Source: an uncultured Prevotellaceae bacterium (lineage in GTDB: Bacteria; Bacteroidota; Bacteroidia; Bacteroidales; Bacteroidaceae). Taken from it: a stretch of 64,000 nucleotides of DNA. The stretch spans positions 22,972 to 86,971 of the forward strand of contig ONYA01000004.1 of NCBI GenBank assembly GCA_900321965.1, read 5' to 3'. This document shows, piece after piece, positions 19,901 through 27,457 of the stretch. The translations under genes and the position numbers were made by a program. Within the stretch, counting starts at the first letter, position 1. Each line of letters opens with the position of its first letter. The notes beneath the pieces are model-generated. The model did no database searches, was not told the DNA's origin, and saw only the letters and a list, made by a program, of their open reading frames with translations.

Positions 19901-20785
19901 CAGACCGCGGAGAACAGACTTAACGTAGATGTTCAACTGGTTCAGCGCAGCCTCAACTTCGTCAACATGGCTAGAAACACCGTTAATCAGAGCGGTCAGC
20001 TGAGTCTTAGCAGTAGTAACCTCCTGATCGGTGTAAGACTTAGCAGTGCTGATAGCCTCAGACTTTGCAGTAGCAATAGCCTGCTCCAGCTGAGACTTCA
20101 CAGAAGCGATAGTGCCCTCCAGAGTGGTCTGCAGTGTGTTGATTTTGTTGATCAGCTCAGTCTTGTCAGCAGAAGTCAGGTAGTCAGCCTCGATAGCGTC
20201 AACCTTTGCCTTATAGGTAGCAATGGTCTGCTTCTGGATCTGAAGGTCAGCATAAACAGCAGCCAGACCAGTAGTGGGATCATTCAGAGTCACCTCCAGC
20301 GTGGTGATACGGGTCAGGGCACCTGCCAGACCAGTCTCAACAGCCTCAACGCGACCATAAATCTCCTCAACAGCCTGCTTGTAGGTCTTGCCGTTAGCCA
20401 GCTGACCACCAATCAGAGCGTTGATGTCGTTAATGGCATTCTCAGCGGCCAAGATACGAGTCTCGAGCTCAGCAGCCTTAGCCAACAGAGGCTTCAGAGT
20501 TGTCCAGACATCCTGCAGGTTGTAGGTCTTGCCATCCTCGGTGAACTTGTCGGCCTTGTTGTTGGTGAGCATTGTAATGTTGCCCTCCACAGTCTCAAGG
20601 CGAGACTTCAGACCGTTAATCTCTGTCTGCAGAGCAGCCTTGGTCTCTTCGAGTGCAGTCTTGTCGGCCTTCGTAGCGACGATGTTGTTGATATCGTCAT
20701 CGTAGTCCTTACAAGACACGAACACGCTCGTGGAAGACACAAAGAGTGCTCCCATAAGCAATGTACCAATTAATCTTTTCTTCAT
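16970..20785 (-). CDS. very large coiled-coil cell-surface lipoprotein
   Basis: This 1271-residue lipoprotein has a lipobox at about Cys25 (SVFVSCKDYDDDI, a start seen in large Bacteroidales surface proteins). Residues about 30-290 are a long coiled coil (repeated LET, TEINGLKSRLETVEGN, SQLEQAIATAKSEA). The rest is beta-rich with an HxHHC-type CxxC pair at about residue 540 (THCGKCAYNH). Codon use is restricted and the reverse frames stay open for more than 700 codons, consistent with high expression. It might be an S-layer-like or major surface protein, but no family function is certain. The promoter box is at 20887-20894 and the terminator at 16910-16946. Confidence 0.75.
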   Translation of the reverse strand: MKKRLIGTLLMGALFVSSTSVFVSCKDYDDDINNIVATKADKTALEETKAALQTEINGLKSRLETVEGNITMLTNNKADKFTEDGKTYNLQDVWTTLKPLLAKAAELETRILAAENAINDINALIGGQLANGKTYKQAVEEIYGRVEAVETGLAGALTRITTLEVTLNDPTTGLAAVYADLQIQKQTIATYKAKVDAIEADYLTSADKTELINKINTLQTTLEGTIASVKSQLEQAIATAKSEAISTAKSYTDQEVTTAKTQLTALINGVSSHVDEVEAALNQLNIYVKSVLRGLVFKMESFYEGIEATDITVLNYRMYTLPATSADAKETRGYTGADFKANVAADFAASDANRASHDYVAADATTRYAHKDTTRVLTFFAKYYMNPSNAVVENDNNVNAVAFDRPYHSGLNTTGATVGDTAIYTNEFNGLTTQYAANIVPKTWSCENGILTVEYDAKNPNAIRTIRDNGAVTMFATQVAVNKEGTDTLITSDFATLYKKEVKDIVISHTPSTATAGIHNGAAYGTHHKDSVNTHCGKCAYNHSNAATKAEYASGLHLMQTVAEAAGMADPKTANQFNCQDSVNWNDSIDLAKLVEVHYTTVGGDHTLLTETDAAYNGLHFKFELTGLYYGQNVTSESAHAAIKGTILRPQMPDSVKVNGVWTGKAAPWDNDGVVKGVVGKQDRQTIGRTPLVRVSLLDKDDKVIDYGYIRIRITERPTDAPVILPKTYTYNAGAMTASEAWCGTTTASPFSFKQKWIQMEYDIHHDLDLSQAEFEAHYTADAAGGEFQQYYISAAGYAQVVASPSTNEKLGTIAYKREAADETTTVIEWDVTAAQLKDYLDHCGTTKPASVTRLVKFTSDGYKGLPDVYVSIVASPLTIAAPQTPVGTLNWDGRKNANYWYAKDSHVERSGFTEIHTNVYGVEDAQEPQAISFKQTVQATYVGNEIVKFDSASLSKFITIENKPYDGYANLSMALKFILGTNKEFKGIYNGDTLVFVCVLADSDRKLQVYRKDDTTKALQDVAQLKYTTTNTRDSINKVNVEYIHTDYAEALLNYKAHDALADDVLTAYVAVKARYKDCPFEVNGDPINVRFLRPINVENKNATVEDAAVSQKQIIYLRDLVNLTDWRNEPFKTNYWYYYNIKSIEVVGVNDGGFLSDNENVLTNMNQAVDSDPATSLKAVSTLVEFKYFKAAPGVGTVPALAPNTLPGQADYGRIEYTNLGSTVQKFKVRVPIKVVYEWGGVHTANAYGAIFTTVDINVEKTHDNARQK

Positions 20786-20886
20786 ACGATTAAAAAATTT
20801 AAATTAAATAAAAATATAGAATGTTTTATCTGTTCTTTTCTCTCAATTTTCCGCTGTAACTCCTGCATAGAGCAACATTTTTGGTG

Positions 20887-20894
20887 CAAATATA
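20887..20894 (-). promoter_or_regulatory. TAnnTTTG box for the 1271-residue lipoprotein gene
   Basis: The minus strand reads TATATTTG. The expected start lies about 95 bp upstream of the ATG, so the mRNA would have a leader of about 90-100 nt. Confidence 0.6.
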
Positions 20895-21119
20895 GATATA
20901 AATCTGAAAACTTGCAAACAATTTCCGAATTTTTTTCGAAAAAAGCCCAAAAAGTTGAGCAGAAACCAGCGTTCTGCCGTCATTTTAACGTTTTTAACCC
21001 GTTTTTTTGATTATTTACGAGGTCTCTCTTCATAGGCAATACGTTTTTTGTTAATGACTATTGGCGTTGTCCCTATATATATAATAAGGTGGCGCGGCCT
21101 TTTTATTGTTTTCAAGTTG

Positions 21120-21127
21120 CAAAGGTA
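21120..21127 (-). promoter_or_regulatory. orphan TAnnTTTG box
   Basis: The minus strand reads TACCTTTG and faces the lipoprotein gene 335 bp away. It may make a leader or a small RNA; see findings. Confidence 0.45.
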
Positions 21128-21168
21128 ATGATTTTTTTGTAAAAACCTACAACTTTGTGACTTTTTTT

Positions 21169-22620
21169 TTAAAATTCGGCAGATTTTGGTGTGCGCGGGA
21201 ACGGAATGACGTCACGAATGTTCTGCATACCGGTGACAAACAGGATGAGACGCTCGAAGCCCAGACCGAAACCGGCGTGGGGACAAGAACCCCAGCGACG
21301 GGTGTCGATATACCACCAGAGATGGGTCTTGTCCATCTGTCGGCGATCGATCTCGCCCATCAGTTTGTCGTAGCTCTCCTCACGGACAGAACCGCCGATA
21401 ATCTCACCAATCTGCGGGAACAGCACGTCGGTGCCCTGCATTGTAGGACCAGGAGCGACAGCACCCTTATAACCAACGCTCGCACCAGACGGTTCACCCG
21501 TCTGGGCCGGCTCGTTCTGCTTCATATAGAACGACTTGAAGGCACGGGGATAGTCGGTCATGATAACCGGCTTCTTGAAGTGTTCCTCCACGAGGTAGCG
21601 CTCGTGCTCACTGGCCAGGTCGTCGCCCCAGTTACAGGGGAACTCGAACTTCTTGCCGTTCTTGATAGCCTCCTGCAGGATATTGATACCCTCAGTATAA
21701 GGCAGACGGACGAAAGTCTCCTTCAACACACCTTCGAGGCGTTCGATGAGCGTCTTGTCGATCATCTGGTTCAGGAAAGCGAGGTCGTCCTTGCAGTAGT
21801 CAAGAGCCCAGCGGACGCAGTACTTGATAAAGTCCTCCTCGAGATCCATCAGTTCCTCCTGGTCGATGAAAGCCACCTCAGGCTCCACCATCCAGAACTC
21901 AGCCAAGTGACGCGGGGTGTTGCTGTTCTCGGCACGGAACGTCGGGCCAAAGGTGTAGATGGCACCAAGGGCCGTAGCACCAAGCTCGCCTTCGAGCTGG
22001 CCACTCACAGTCAGTGACGTCTGCTCACCGAAGAAGTCATCGTCGTAGATGATCTTTCCCTGCTCGTCCTTCTTCAGGTCGTAGAGGTTCTTCGTGGTCA
22101 CCTGGAACATATTGCCGGCACCCTCACAGTCGCTGGCGGTGATGAGCGGCGTGTGGAAATAGTAGAAGCCGTGCTCGTGGAAATAGGTGTGGATGGCCAT
22201 CGCCATATTGTGGCGGATGCGCATGACGGCACCGAAGGTATTGGTACGCAGACGCATATGGGCATTCTTACGCATAGCCTCAAACGACTGTCCCTTTTTC
22301 TGCATGGGATAGTCGTTGCCACAGAGACCGTAAACCTCCAAGGCGGTAGCCTGAATCTCACTGCTCTGTCCGGCACCCTGACTCTCAACGAGCGTACCGA
22401 CGGCACAGATGCAGGCACCGGTGGTGATCTGCTTCAGCAGCTCTTCATCGAACTTGGCAGGATCGACGACTATCTGCACATTCTTGATGGTCGAGCCATC
22501 ATTCAACGCGATGAAGTCGACGGCCTTGGAAGAGCGGTGGGTACGTACCCAGCCCTTCACACAGACCTCCTTGCCATATTCCGTGCTCTTCAGCACGTCT
22601 ATAATCTTTGTTCGTTTCAT
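21169..22620 (-). CDS. asnS: asparagine--tRNA ligase
   Basis: Class IIb synthetase of about 483 residues, charging tRNA-Asn. The N-terminal OB fold begins about residue 15 ([26 protein letters not shown]). Motif 2 region [22 protein letters not shown], and the class II motif 3 [29 protein letters not shown] near the end. Chosen start ATG at 22620 ([11 protein letters not shown]), because the longer frame begins over a hairpin (22640-22658). Third gene of the purB-rluB-asnS minus-strand run; spacer 48 bp. Confidence 0.96.
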   Translation of the reverse strand: MKRTKIIDVLKSTEYGKEVCVKGWVRTHRSSKAVDFIALNDGSTIKNVQIVVDPAKFDEELLKQITTGACICAVGTLVESQGAGQSSEIQATALEVYGLCGNDYPMQKKGQSFEAMRKNAHMRLRTNTFGAVMRIRHNMAMAIHTYFHEHGFYYFHTPLITASDCEGAGNMFQVTTKNLYDLKKDEQGKIIYDDDFFGEQTSLTVSGQLEGELGATALGAIYTFGPTFRAENSNTPRHLAEFWMVEPEVAFIDQEELMDLEEDFIKYCVRWALDYCKDDLAFLNQMIDKTLIERLEGVLKETFVRLPYTEGINILQEAIKNGKKFEFPCNWGDDLASEHERYLVEEHFKKPVIMTDYPRAFKSFYMKQNEPAQTGEPSGASVGYKGAVAPGPTMQGTDVLFPQIGEIIGGSVREESYDKLMGEIDRRQMDKTHLWWYIDTRRWGSCPHAGFGLGFERLILFVTGMQNIRDVIPFPRTPKSAEF

Positions 22621-22639
22621 TATTCTTCTTCTTTTGTTT

Positions 22640-22658
22640 GTCGCTATGGCATAGCGAC
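22640..22658. repeat. short inverted repeat between rluB-like gene and asnS
   Basis: gtcgctat ... atagcgac with a 3-base loop. There is no T tract on the minus strand after it, so it is not a classical terminator; it may be an RNA-stability or processing hairpin. Confidence 0.6.
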
Positions 22659-22668
22659 ACACTGAACT

Positions 22669-24033
22669 TTACTCGTATGCTCCCATTCTTAAACGGTCGA
22701 CTTCTTCCTCTGTAAGATAACGCCAGTCGCCACGACGGAGGTTCTTCTTCGTCAGACCGGCAAACTGCACGCGGTCGAGCTTGAGGACCCTGTAGCCGAG
22801 GCTCTCGAAGATACGGCGGACGATACGGTTCTTGCCAGAGTGGATCTCAATGCCCACCTGCTTCTTGTCGATGGGGTCGGCATACTGCACGTCGTCAGCC
22901 TTGATCTCGCCGTCCTCCAACTGAATACCCTCGGCAATCTGCGTCAGGTCGTGGGCAGTGACGTTCTTATCGAGATAGACGTGGTAGATCTTCTTCTTCA
23001 GATACTTGGGATGGGTCAGCTTCGAAGCCAGATCACCATCGTTGGTGAGCAGGAGTACACCCGTGGTATTGCGGTCGAGACGACCAACAGGGTAGATGCG
23101 CTCGGGACAAGCGTTCTTCACCAGGTCCATCACCGTCTTACGCTGCTGCGGATCGTCGCTGGTGGTGACATAGTCCTTGGGTTTGTTGAGCAGCACGTAG
23201 ACCTTCTTCTCAAGGTTGACGGGCTGGTCGTGGAAACGCACCTCATCCGTACGCAGAATTTTCGTTCCCAGCTCGGTGACCACCTGTCCGTTGACGGTGA
23301 CGACACCTGCCTGGATGAACTCGTCGGCCTCGCGACGGCTGCAGACGCCGGCATTGGCGAGGAACTTGTTCAGACGCAACGGCTCATTGGGGTCGTAGTT
23401 GACCTCCTTATACTCGATGCGCTTCTTCATGGAGTACTTGGCATTGGGATCGTAATCGGCAGTGCGGGGGCGCTTGCCATAAGGCTTCTGACCATACTGT
23501 CCTTTCTGGCCATAAGGCTTCTGACCATGCTGCTGGTAAGGCTTATTGCCATAAGGACGCGGCTGGTAGCCACCCTGACGGGGCTGATACCCCTGGCGCG
23601 GCTGGTAACCACCCTCTTCGTTCTCCTGATTGTAACGGGGGCGATAGCCACCCTGCTGGCGGGGCTGGTAGCCACCCTGTCCACCACGGTTGTTATAGCC
23701 GTAGCCGCCCTGGCGCTGCTGACCGTAGCCGCCCTGACTATTATAGTTGTTACGGGGACGGTAGCCGCCTTGCTGACGGTTCACGCTGCTCTGCAGCCCG
23801 GCCCCGAAACCTTCAGGCCGGAAGCCGCCCTCGTCGTTGTTCTGTCGGTTGAAACTGGGGCGGTCGCCGTTATTGTAGGCGGGACGCTGCCCGGTGTGGA
23901 TGCGGGGGCGCGGTGAGCGTCCGCGGTAGTCACGCTGAAAACCATTACCTGCCTGGGGATAGCCTTCGCGGCTGCCTGTGTTCTGCTCGGTGGCAGGCTT
24001 TGCTTCAAAATTCTTCTCGTTCTCGAAATCCAT
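22669..24033 (-). CDS. RsuA/RluB-family 23S rRNA pseudouridine synthase with long low-complexity N-terminal extension
   Basis: Residues about 215-454 form the enzyme: S4 RNA-binding domain (LRLNKFLANAGVCSRREADEFI) and pseudouridine synthase core with catalytic Asp in GRLDRNTTGVLLL. By homology it isomerises U in a 23S rRNA helix (RluB-type), although RsuA/RluE sites cannot be excluded. Residues 1-215 are unlike the usual family: Gly/Gln/Tyr/Arg/Pro-rich with repeated GGYQPRQ, GYGQQR and KPYGQKGQYGQ blocks, no predicted secondary structure and strong tandem-repeat character. Such RG/QGY-rich regions bind RNA or drive condensates in other proteins; that is inference here. It lies between purB and asnS. 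Confidence 0.85.
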   Translation of the reverse strand: MDFENEKNFEAKPATEQNTGSREGYPQAGNGFQRDYRGRSPRPRIHTGQRPAYNNGDRPSFNRQNNDEGGFRPEGFGAGLQSSVNRQQGGYRPRNNYNSQGGYGQQRQGGYGYNNRGGQGGYQPRQQGGYRPRYNQENEEGGYQPRQGYQPRQGGYQPRPYGNKPYQQHGQKPYGQKGQYGQKPYGKRPRTADYDPNAKYSMKKRIEYKEVNYDPNEPLRLNKFLANAGVCSRREADEFIQAGVVTVNGQVVTELGTKILRTDEVRFHDQPVNLEKKVYVLLNKPKDYVTTSDDPQQRKTVMDLVKNACPERIYPVGRLDRNTTGVLLLTNDGDLASKLTHPKYLKKKIYHVYLDKNVTAHDLTQIAEGIQLEDGEIKADDVQYADPIDKKQVGIEIHSGKNRIVRRIFESLGYRVLKLDRVQFAGLTKKNLRRGDWRYLTEEEVDRLRMGAYE

Positions 24034-24078
24034 TTTATCTGATTTTAATTATTCCTTACTTGTAATGACGTGATAACG

Positions 24079-25431
24079 TTAAATGCCAGTATACGTGGCA
24101 GGGGTGATGGCGTGCAACTCAGCCTTCACGGCATCGCTGACGTCAAGCGTATCAATAAACTGCGCAATAGTCTCTGCGGTCATCTTCTCGTTGGTACGGG
24201 TCAAGGCCTTGAGGGTCTCATAGGGGTTGGGATAGGCCTCACGGCGCAGGATGGTCTGGATGCCCTCGGCGACAACAGCCCACGTATTGTCAAGGTCTTC
24301 CTGCAACTTAGCCTCGTTGAGGATCAACTTGCGCAGACCCTTGAGTGTACTCTGGAAGGCGATGACGGCGTGGCCCATGGGTACACCGACATTGCGCAGG
24401 ACGGTGGAGTCCGTCAGGTCGCGCTGCAGACGGCTGACAGGCAGCTTGGCAGCGAGGAACTGCAGGATGGCATTGGCGATGCCCAAGTTACCCTCGGCAT
24501 TCTCGTAGTCGATGGGGTTCACCTTGTGGGGCATAGCACTGGAGCCTACCTCGCCAGCCTTGATCTTCTGCTTGAAGTAGTCCATGGAGATATACATCCA
24601 GAAGTCGCGGCAGAGGTCGATGACGATGGTGTTGATGCGGCGCATGGCGTCGAAGATGGCACCAAGCCAGTCGTAGTTGCTGATCTGCGTGGTGTACTGC
24701 TCACGCTCCAGACCGAGCTTCTCAGCCACGAAGGTGTTGCCGAAGTCGCGCCAGTCGTACTGCGGATAAGCCACATGATGGGCGTTGAAATTACCGGTGG
24801 CACCACCGAACTTCGCCGTAATGGGAATCTCCTTCAGGCCACGCAACTGCTCTTCAAGACGGTAGACATAGACCATCACCTCCTTGCCGAGACGGGTGGG
24901 CGAAGCGGGCTGACCGTGGGTCTTTGCCAGCATGGGTACGGTCTTCCACTCCTCAGCATAGTCATGAAGCTGCTCAATGAGCTCCTCGACGAGGGGGTAG
25001 TAGACCTGCTCCAGAGCCTCCTTGACAGAGAGGGGGACACTGGTGTTGTTGATATCCTGTGAGGTCAGGCCGAAGTGGATGAACTCCTTGCAATTGGCGG
25101 CGACGGAGTCGCTACCCACAGCGAAGCGCTCCTTAATGAAGTACTCAACGGCCTTCACATCATGGTTCGTCACCTTCTCAATATCCTTGACACGCTGAGC
25201 ATCGGCCGTCGTAAACGTCCGGTAGATATCGCGAAGAGGCTCGAAAAGGCTATGGTCAAAATCCTGAAGTTGGGGTAAGGGAAGCTCACAGAGTGCGATA
25301 AAATACTCTATCTCTACGCGCACACGATAACGTATGAGGGCGTATTCTGAGAAATACTCGGCTAAGGCTTCTGTCTTACCACGGTAGCGGCCATCAATAG
25401 GCGAGATGGCTGTCAATACATTCAAATCCAT
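24079..25431 (-). CDS. purB: adenylosuccinate lyase
   Basis: Catalyses cleavage of SAICAR and of adenylosuccinate in purine synthesis. The 450-residue protein begins MDLNVLTAISPIDGRYRGK, typical of PurB, and has the superfamily signature GSSAMPHKVNPIDYENAEG near residue 270. THGQPASPTRLGKE, with the conserved active-site His, lies at about 167-180. Promoter box at 25463-25470. Heads the purB, rluB-like, asnS run on the minus strand (spacers 45 and 48 bp). Confidence 0.96.
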   Translation of the reverse strand: MDLNVLTAISPIDGRYRGKTEALAEYFSEYALIRYRVRVEIEYFIALCELPLPQLQDFDHSLFEPLRDIYRTFTTADAQRVKDIEKVTNHDVKAVEYFIKERFAVGSDSVAANCKEFIHFGLTSQDINNTSVPLSVKEALEQVYYPLVEELIEQLHDYAEEWKTVPMLAKTHGQPASPTRLGKEVMVYVYRLEEQLRGLKEIPITAKFGGATGNFNAHHVAYPQYDWRDFGNTFVAEKLGLEREQYTTQISNYDWLGAIFDAMRRINTIVIDLCRDFWMYISMDYFKQKIKAGEVGSSAMPHKVNPIDYENAEGNLGIANAILQFLAAKLPVSRLQRDLTDSTVLRNVGVPMGHAVIAFQSTLKGLRKLILNEAKLQEDLDNTWAVVAEGIQTILRREAYPNPYETLKALTRTNEKMTAETIAQFIDTLDVSDAVKAELHAITPATYTGI

Positions 25432-25462
25432 TGTCGATAATTAACTATCCTTACTATTTGCG

Positions 25463-25470
25463 CAAACTTA
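25463..25470 (-). promoter_or_regulatory. TAnnTTTG box for purB
   Basis: The minus strand reads TAAGTTTG and overlaps the T tract of the tRNA-Val terminator, so the two signals share DNA. Confidence 0.6.
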
Positions 25471-25493
25471 AAACCGCAGCTCCTGGGCTGCGG
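25467..25493 (-). terminator. terminator of tRNA-Val(TAC), overlapping the purB promoter
   Basis: The 7-bp stem CCGCAGC/GCTGCGG (25474-25480 with 25487-25493) is followed by TTTTAAG on the minus strand. Confidence 0.7.
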
Positions 25494-25512
25494 CACTTTC
25501 TCTATAACTTCG

Positions 25513-25587
25513 TGGGCGCTGACGGATTCGAACCGCCGACCCTCTGCTTGTAAGGCAGATGCTCTAAACCAGCTGAGCTAAGCGCCC
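25513..25587 (-). tRNA. tRNA-Val (anticodon TAC)
   Basis: Minus strand. Acceptor GGGCGCT pairs with AGCGCCC, and discriminator A is read from the T at 25513. Anticodon stem TCTGC/GCAGA encloses CTTACAA (anticodon TAC); T-loop TTCGAAT. No encoded CCA. Third valine isoacceptor in the window. Confidence 0.95.
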
Positions 25588-25606
25588 TATTTCGTGTTAG
25601 CGGGTG

Positions 25607-25614
25607 CAAAGGTA
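25607..25614 (-). promoter_or_regulatory. TAnnTTTG box for tRNA-Val(TAC)
   Basis: The minus strand reads TACCTTTG, 19 bp upstream of the tRNA's first base. Confidence 0.75.
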
Positions 25615-25660
25615 ATGCTTTTTCCCGTAACCACCAAATTTTTTCGCAGTTTTTTTACAA

Positions 25661-27457
25661 TCATCCCAGTAATTGTTCGATGTCTGTCTGCGGAAAGATA
25701 CACAGGATGGCACGACCATCAGGGGTATAGTTGACGTTACCGCAGGCGAAAAGCTGGTTGATAAGTCCTTCCATTTCCTCATTCGACAGCAGCTGGCCGT
25801 AGGGAACAGCAGTAGCACGGGCCAGACTCAGCGCCAACCGGTCGGAAGCCGTCGTCACGTCGGGACTACCTTGGAGGTCGCTCTCGCTGACGATAGTCTG
25901 CACCAAGGCGACAGGGTCTCCATCGACACCGGCGGGGATAGCATTGACAGCATAGCTGCCGCCACCAAGGGATGTCAGTTCAAAGCCCATAGCCGACAGC
26001 TGGGGCAGGACAGTCTCCAAACGGGCGACTTCAGACGACGAGAAGAAGACGGCCTCGGGAAAGAGGACGCGCTGCGGCACCATCGTGCGGTCGGCCGTCT
26101 GCGTGCGGTACTTCTCGTAGAGGATGCGGAGGGAGGCCCGGTACTGGTCGACAATCATCAGGCCCGACTTGACGGCAGTCATGATGTAACGGCCTTTGTA
26201 TTGGTAGTGGACGGGCGACTTCTCGGAAATAAGCGACGGGGCTTCGACGGGCGTATCAAACAACGTCGGTGGTGCCGACGGCTGTTCCGTCCGAGCAGGG
26301 GTTGCCTCCATCTGGTCCGGGTATGCAGCGACTCTGTCGCTGCTTGCCTTAAAGGGGTTATAGGCGGGGTTATAGGTGACGCGAGGGGCATCGACAGCCT
26401 CGCGATGGGGGTCGAAGACGGGAATGTCAGGACGGCCTTCCGTGTCGAAGTCGATGGCAGGCACGTCGCAGAACCGGCCGAGGGCATCTCTGACGGCAGC
26501 AACGAGGATCTGCCAGAGGGACTGTTCGTTCTCGAATTTTATCTCGGTCTTCGTCGGGTGGATATTGACGTCGATGTCGGCGGGAGCCACCTCGAAGTAC
26601 AGCAGATACGGGGGCTGTGTCCCTTCGCCTATCAGCCGTTCGTAGGCCGACAGCACCGCCTTGTGGAAATACGGATGCTTCATATAGCGGCCGTTGACAA
26701 AGAGATACTGGTGGGCACCCTTGCGCTTGGCGGCTTCTGGCTTGCCGACGAAACCAGTGATAGTGCCTACCACCGTCTTCACCTCGACGGGCAACAGGTC
26801 TTGTCCGTAATGTTTGCCGAAGACGTCGGTGATGCGCTGCAAGAGACTGCCGCTGCGCAGGTTCATCAGCTCACTGTTGCCGGAATGGAGGGTGAAGGCG
26901 ATGTCGGGATAGACGAGCACAATACGCTCGAAGGCCGACAGGATATTATTCAGCTCCGTGGCATTCGACTTCAGGAACTTCCGACGGACAGGGACATTAT
27001 AAAAGAGGTTCTCGACCTTGAAATGGCAACCTACGGGACAGGCCACCGGCTCCTGGCTCACCACCTTCGAGGCGGCAATCACCAGACGGGTGCCCACCTC
27101 GTCGTCGGCCATGCGTGTGAGCAGCTCCACCTGGGCCACGGCGGCGATCGACGGCAGGGCCTCACCACGGAAACCCATGGTGTGAAGGGCAAAGAGGTCG
27201 TCGGCCTTGCGGATCTTCGATGTGGCATGGCGCTCAAAGGCCAGACGGGCGTCGGTCTCCGACATACCCTTGCCGTCGTCAATGACCTGTATCGAGGTAC
27301 GTCCGGCATCGACGATGACGACGTCGATATGCCGGGCACCGGCATCGACGGCGTTCTCTACCAGCTCCTTGATGACGGAGGCCGGCCGCTGGATAACCTC
27401 TCCCGCCGCTATCTGGTTGGCAACGGTATCGGGGAGGAGCTGGATGACGTCACTCAT
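25661..27457 (-). CDS. mutL: DNA mismatch repair protein MutL
   Basis: A 598-residue GHKL ATPase that couples mismatch recognition to strand removal. The N terminus carries the ATP-binding motifs: NQIAAGEVIQRPASVIKELVENAVDAGA (Glu/Asn), IDDGKGM and RHATSKI, with FRGEALPSIA. C-terminal dimerisation domain from about residue 400. At the position of the endonuclease motif DQHAxxE it reads DQYRASLRILYE, so that motif is degenerate and the glutamate missing. The CPHGRP-like motif is also altered (TPDGRAILCIF). I infer no MutL nicking activity. The start overlaps the end of the OstA-like gene by 4 bp. Confidence 0.93.
   Translation of the reverse strand: MSDVIQLLPDTVANQIAAGEVIQRPASVIKELVENAVDAGARHIDVVIVDAGRTSIQVIDDGKGMSETDARLAFERHATSKIRKADDLFALHTMGFRGEALPSIAAVAQVELLTRMADDEVGTRLVIAASKVVSQEPVACPVGCHFKVENLFYNVPVRRKFLKSNATELNNILSAFERIVLVYPDIAFTLHSGNSELMNLRSGSLLQRITDVFGKHYGQDLLPVEVKTVVGTITGFVGKPEAAKRKGAHQYLFVNGRYMKHPYFHKAVLSAYERLIGEGTQPPYLLYFEVAPADIDVNIHPTKTEIKFENEQSLWQILVAAVRDALGRFCDVPAIDFDTEGRPDIPVFDPHREAVDAPRVTYNPAYNPFKASSDRVAAYPDQMEATPARTEQPSAPPTLFDTPVEAPSLISEKSPVHYQYKGRYIMTAVKSGLMIVDQYRASLRILYEKYRTQTADRTMVPQRVLFPEAVFFSSSEVARLETVLPQLSAMGFELTSLGGGSYAVNAIPAGVDGDPVALVQTIVSESDLQGSPDVTTASDRLALSLARATAVPYGQLLSNEEMEGLINQLFACGNVNYTPDGRAILCIFPQTDIEQLLG

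Larger units (their letters stand above)
20786..21168. other. intergenic region, 383 bp
   Basis: AT-rich spacer downstream of asnS. It holds the lipoprotein promoter (20887-20894), a second minus-strand box TACCTTTG at 21120-21127 with no gene of its own, and a GCAGAA...TTCTGC stem at about 20960-20978 followed (minus strand) by a T-rich tract. No ORF is credible here. Confidence 0.6.

Noticed and set aside
18488-20773. 761-codon open frame on the plus strand
   Set aside because: It is antisense to the 1271-residue lipoprotein and arises from its biased codon use; it lacks a signal or domain pattern. The lipoprotein frame has lipobox, coiled coil, promoter and terminator.
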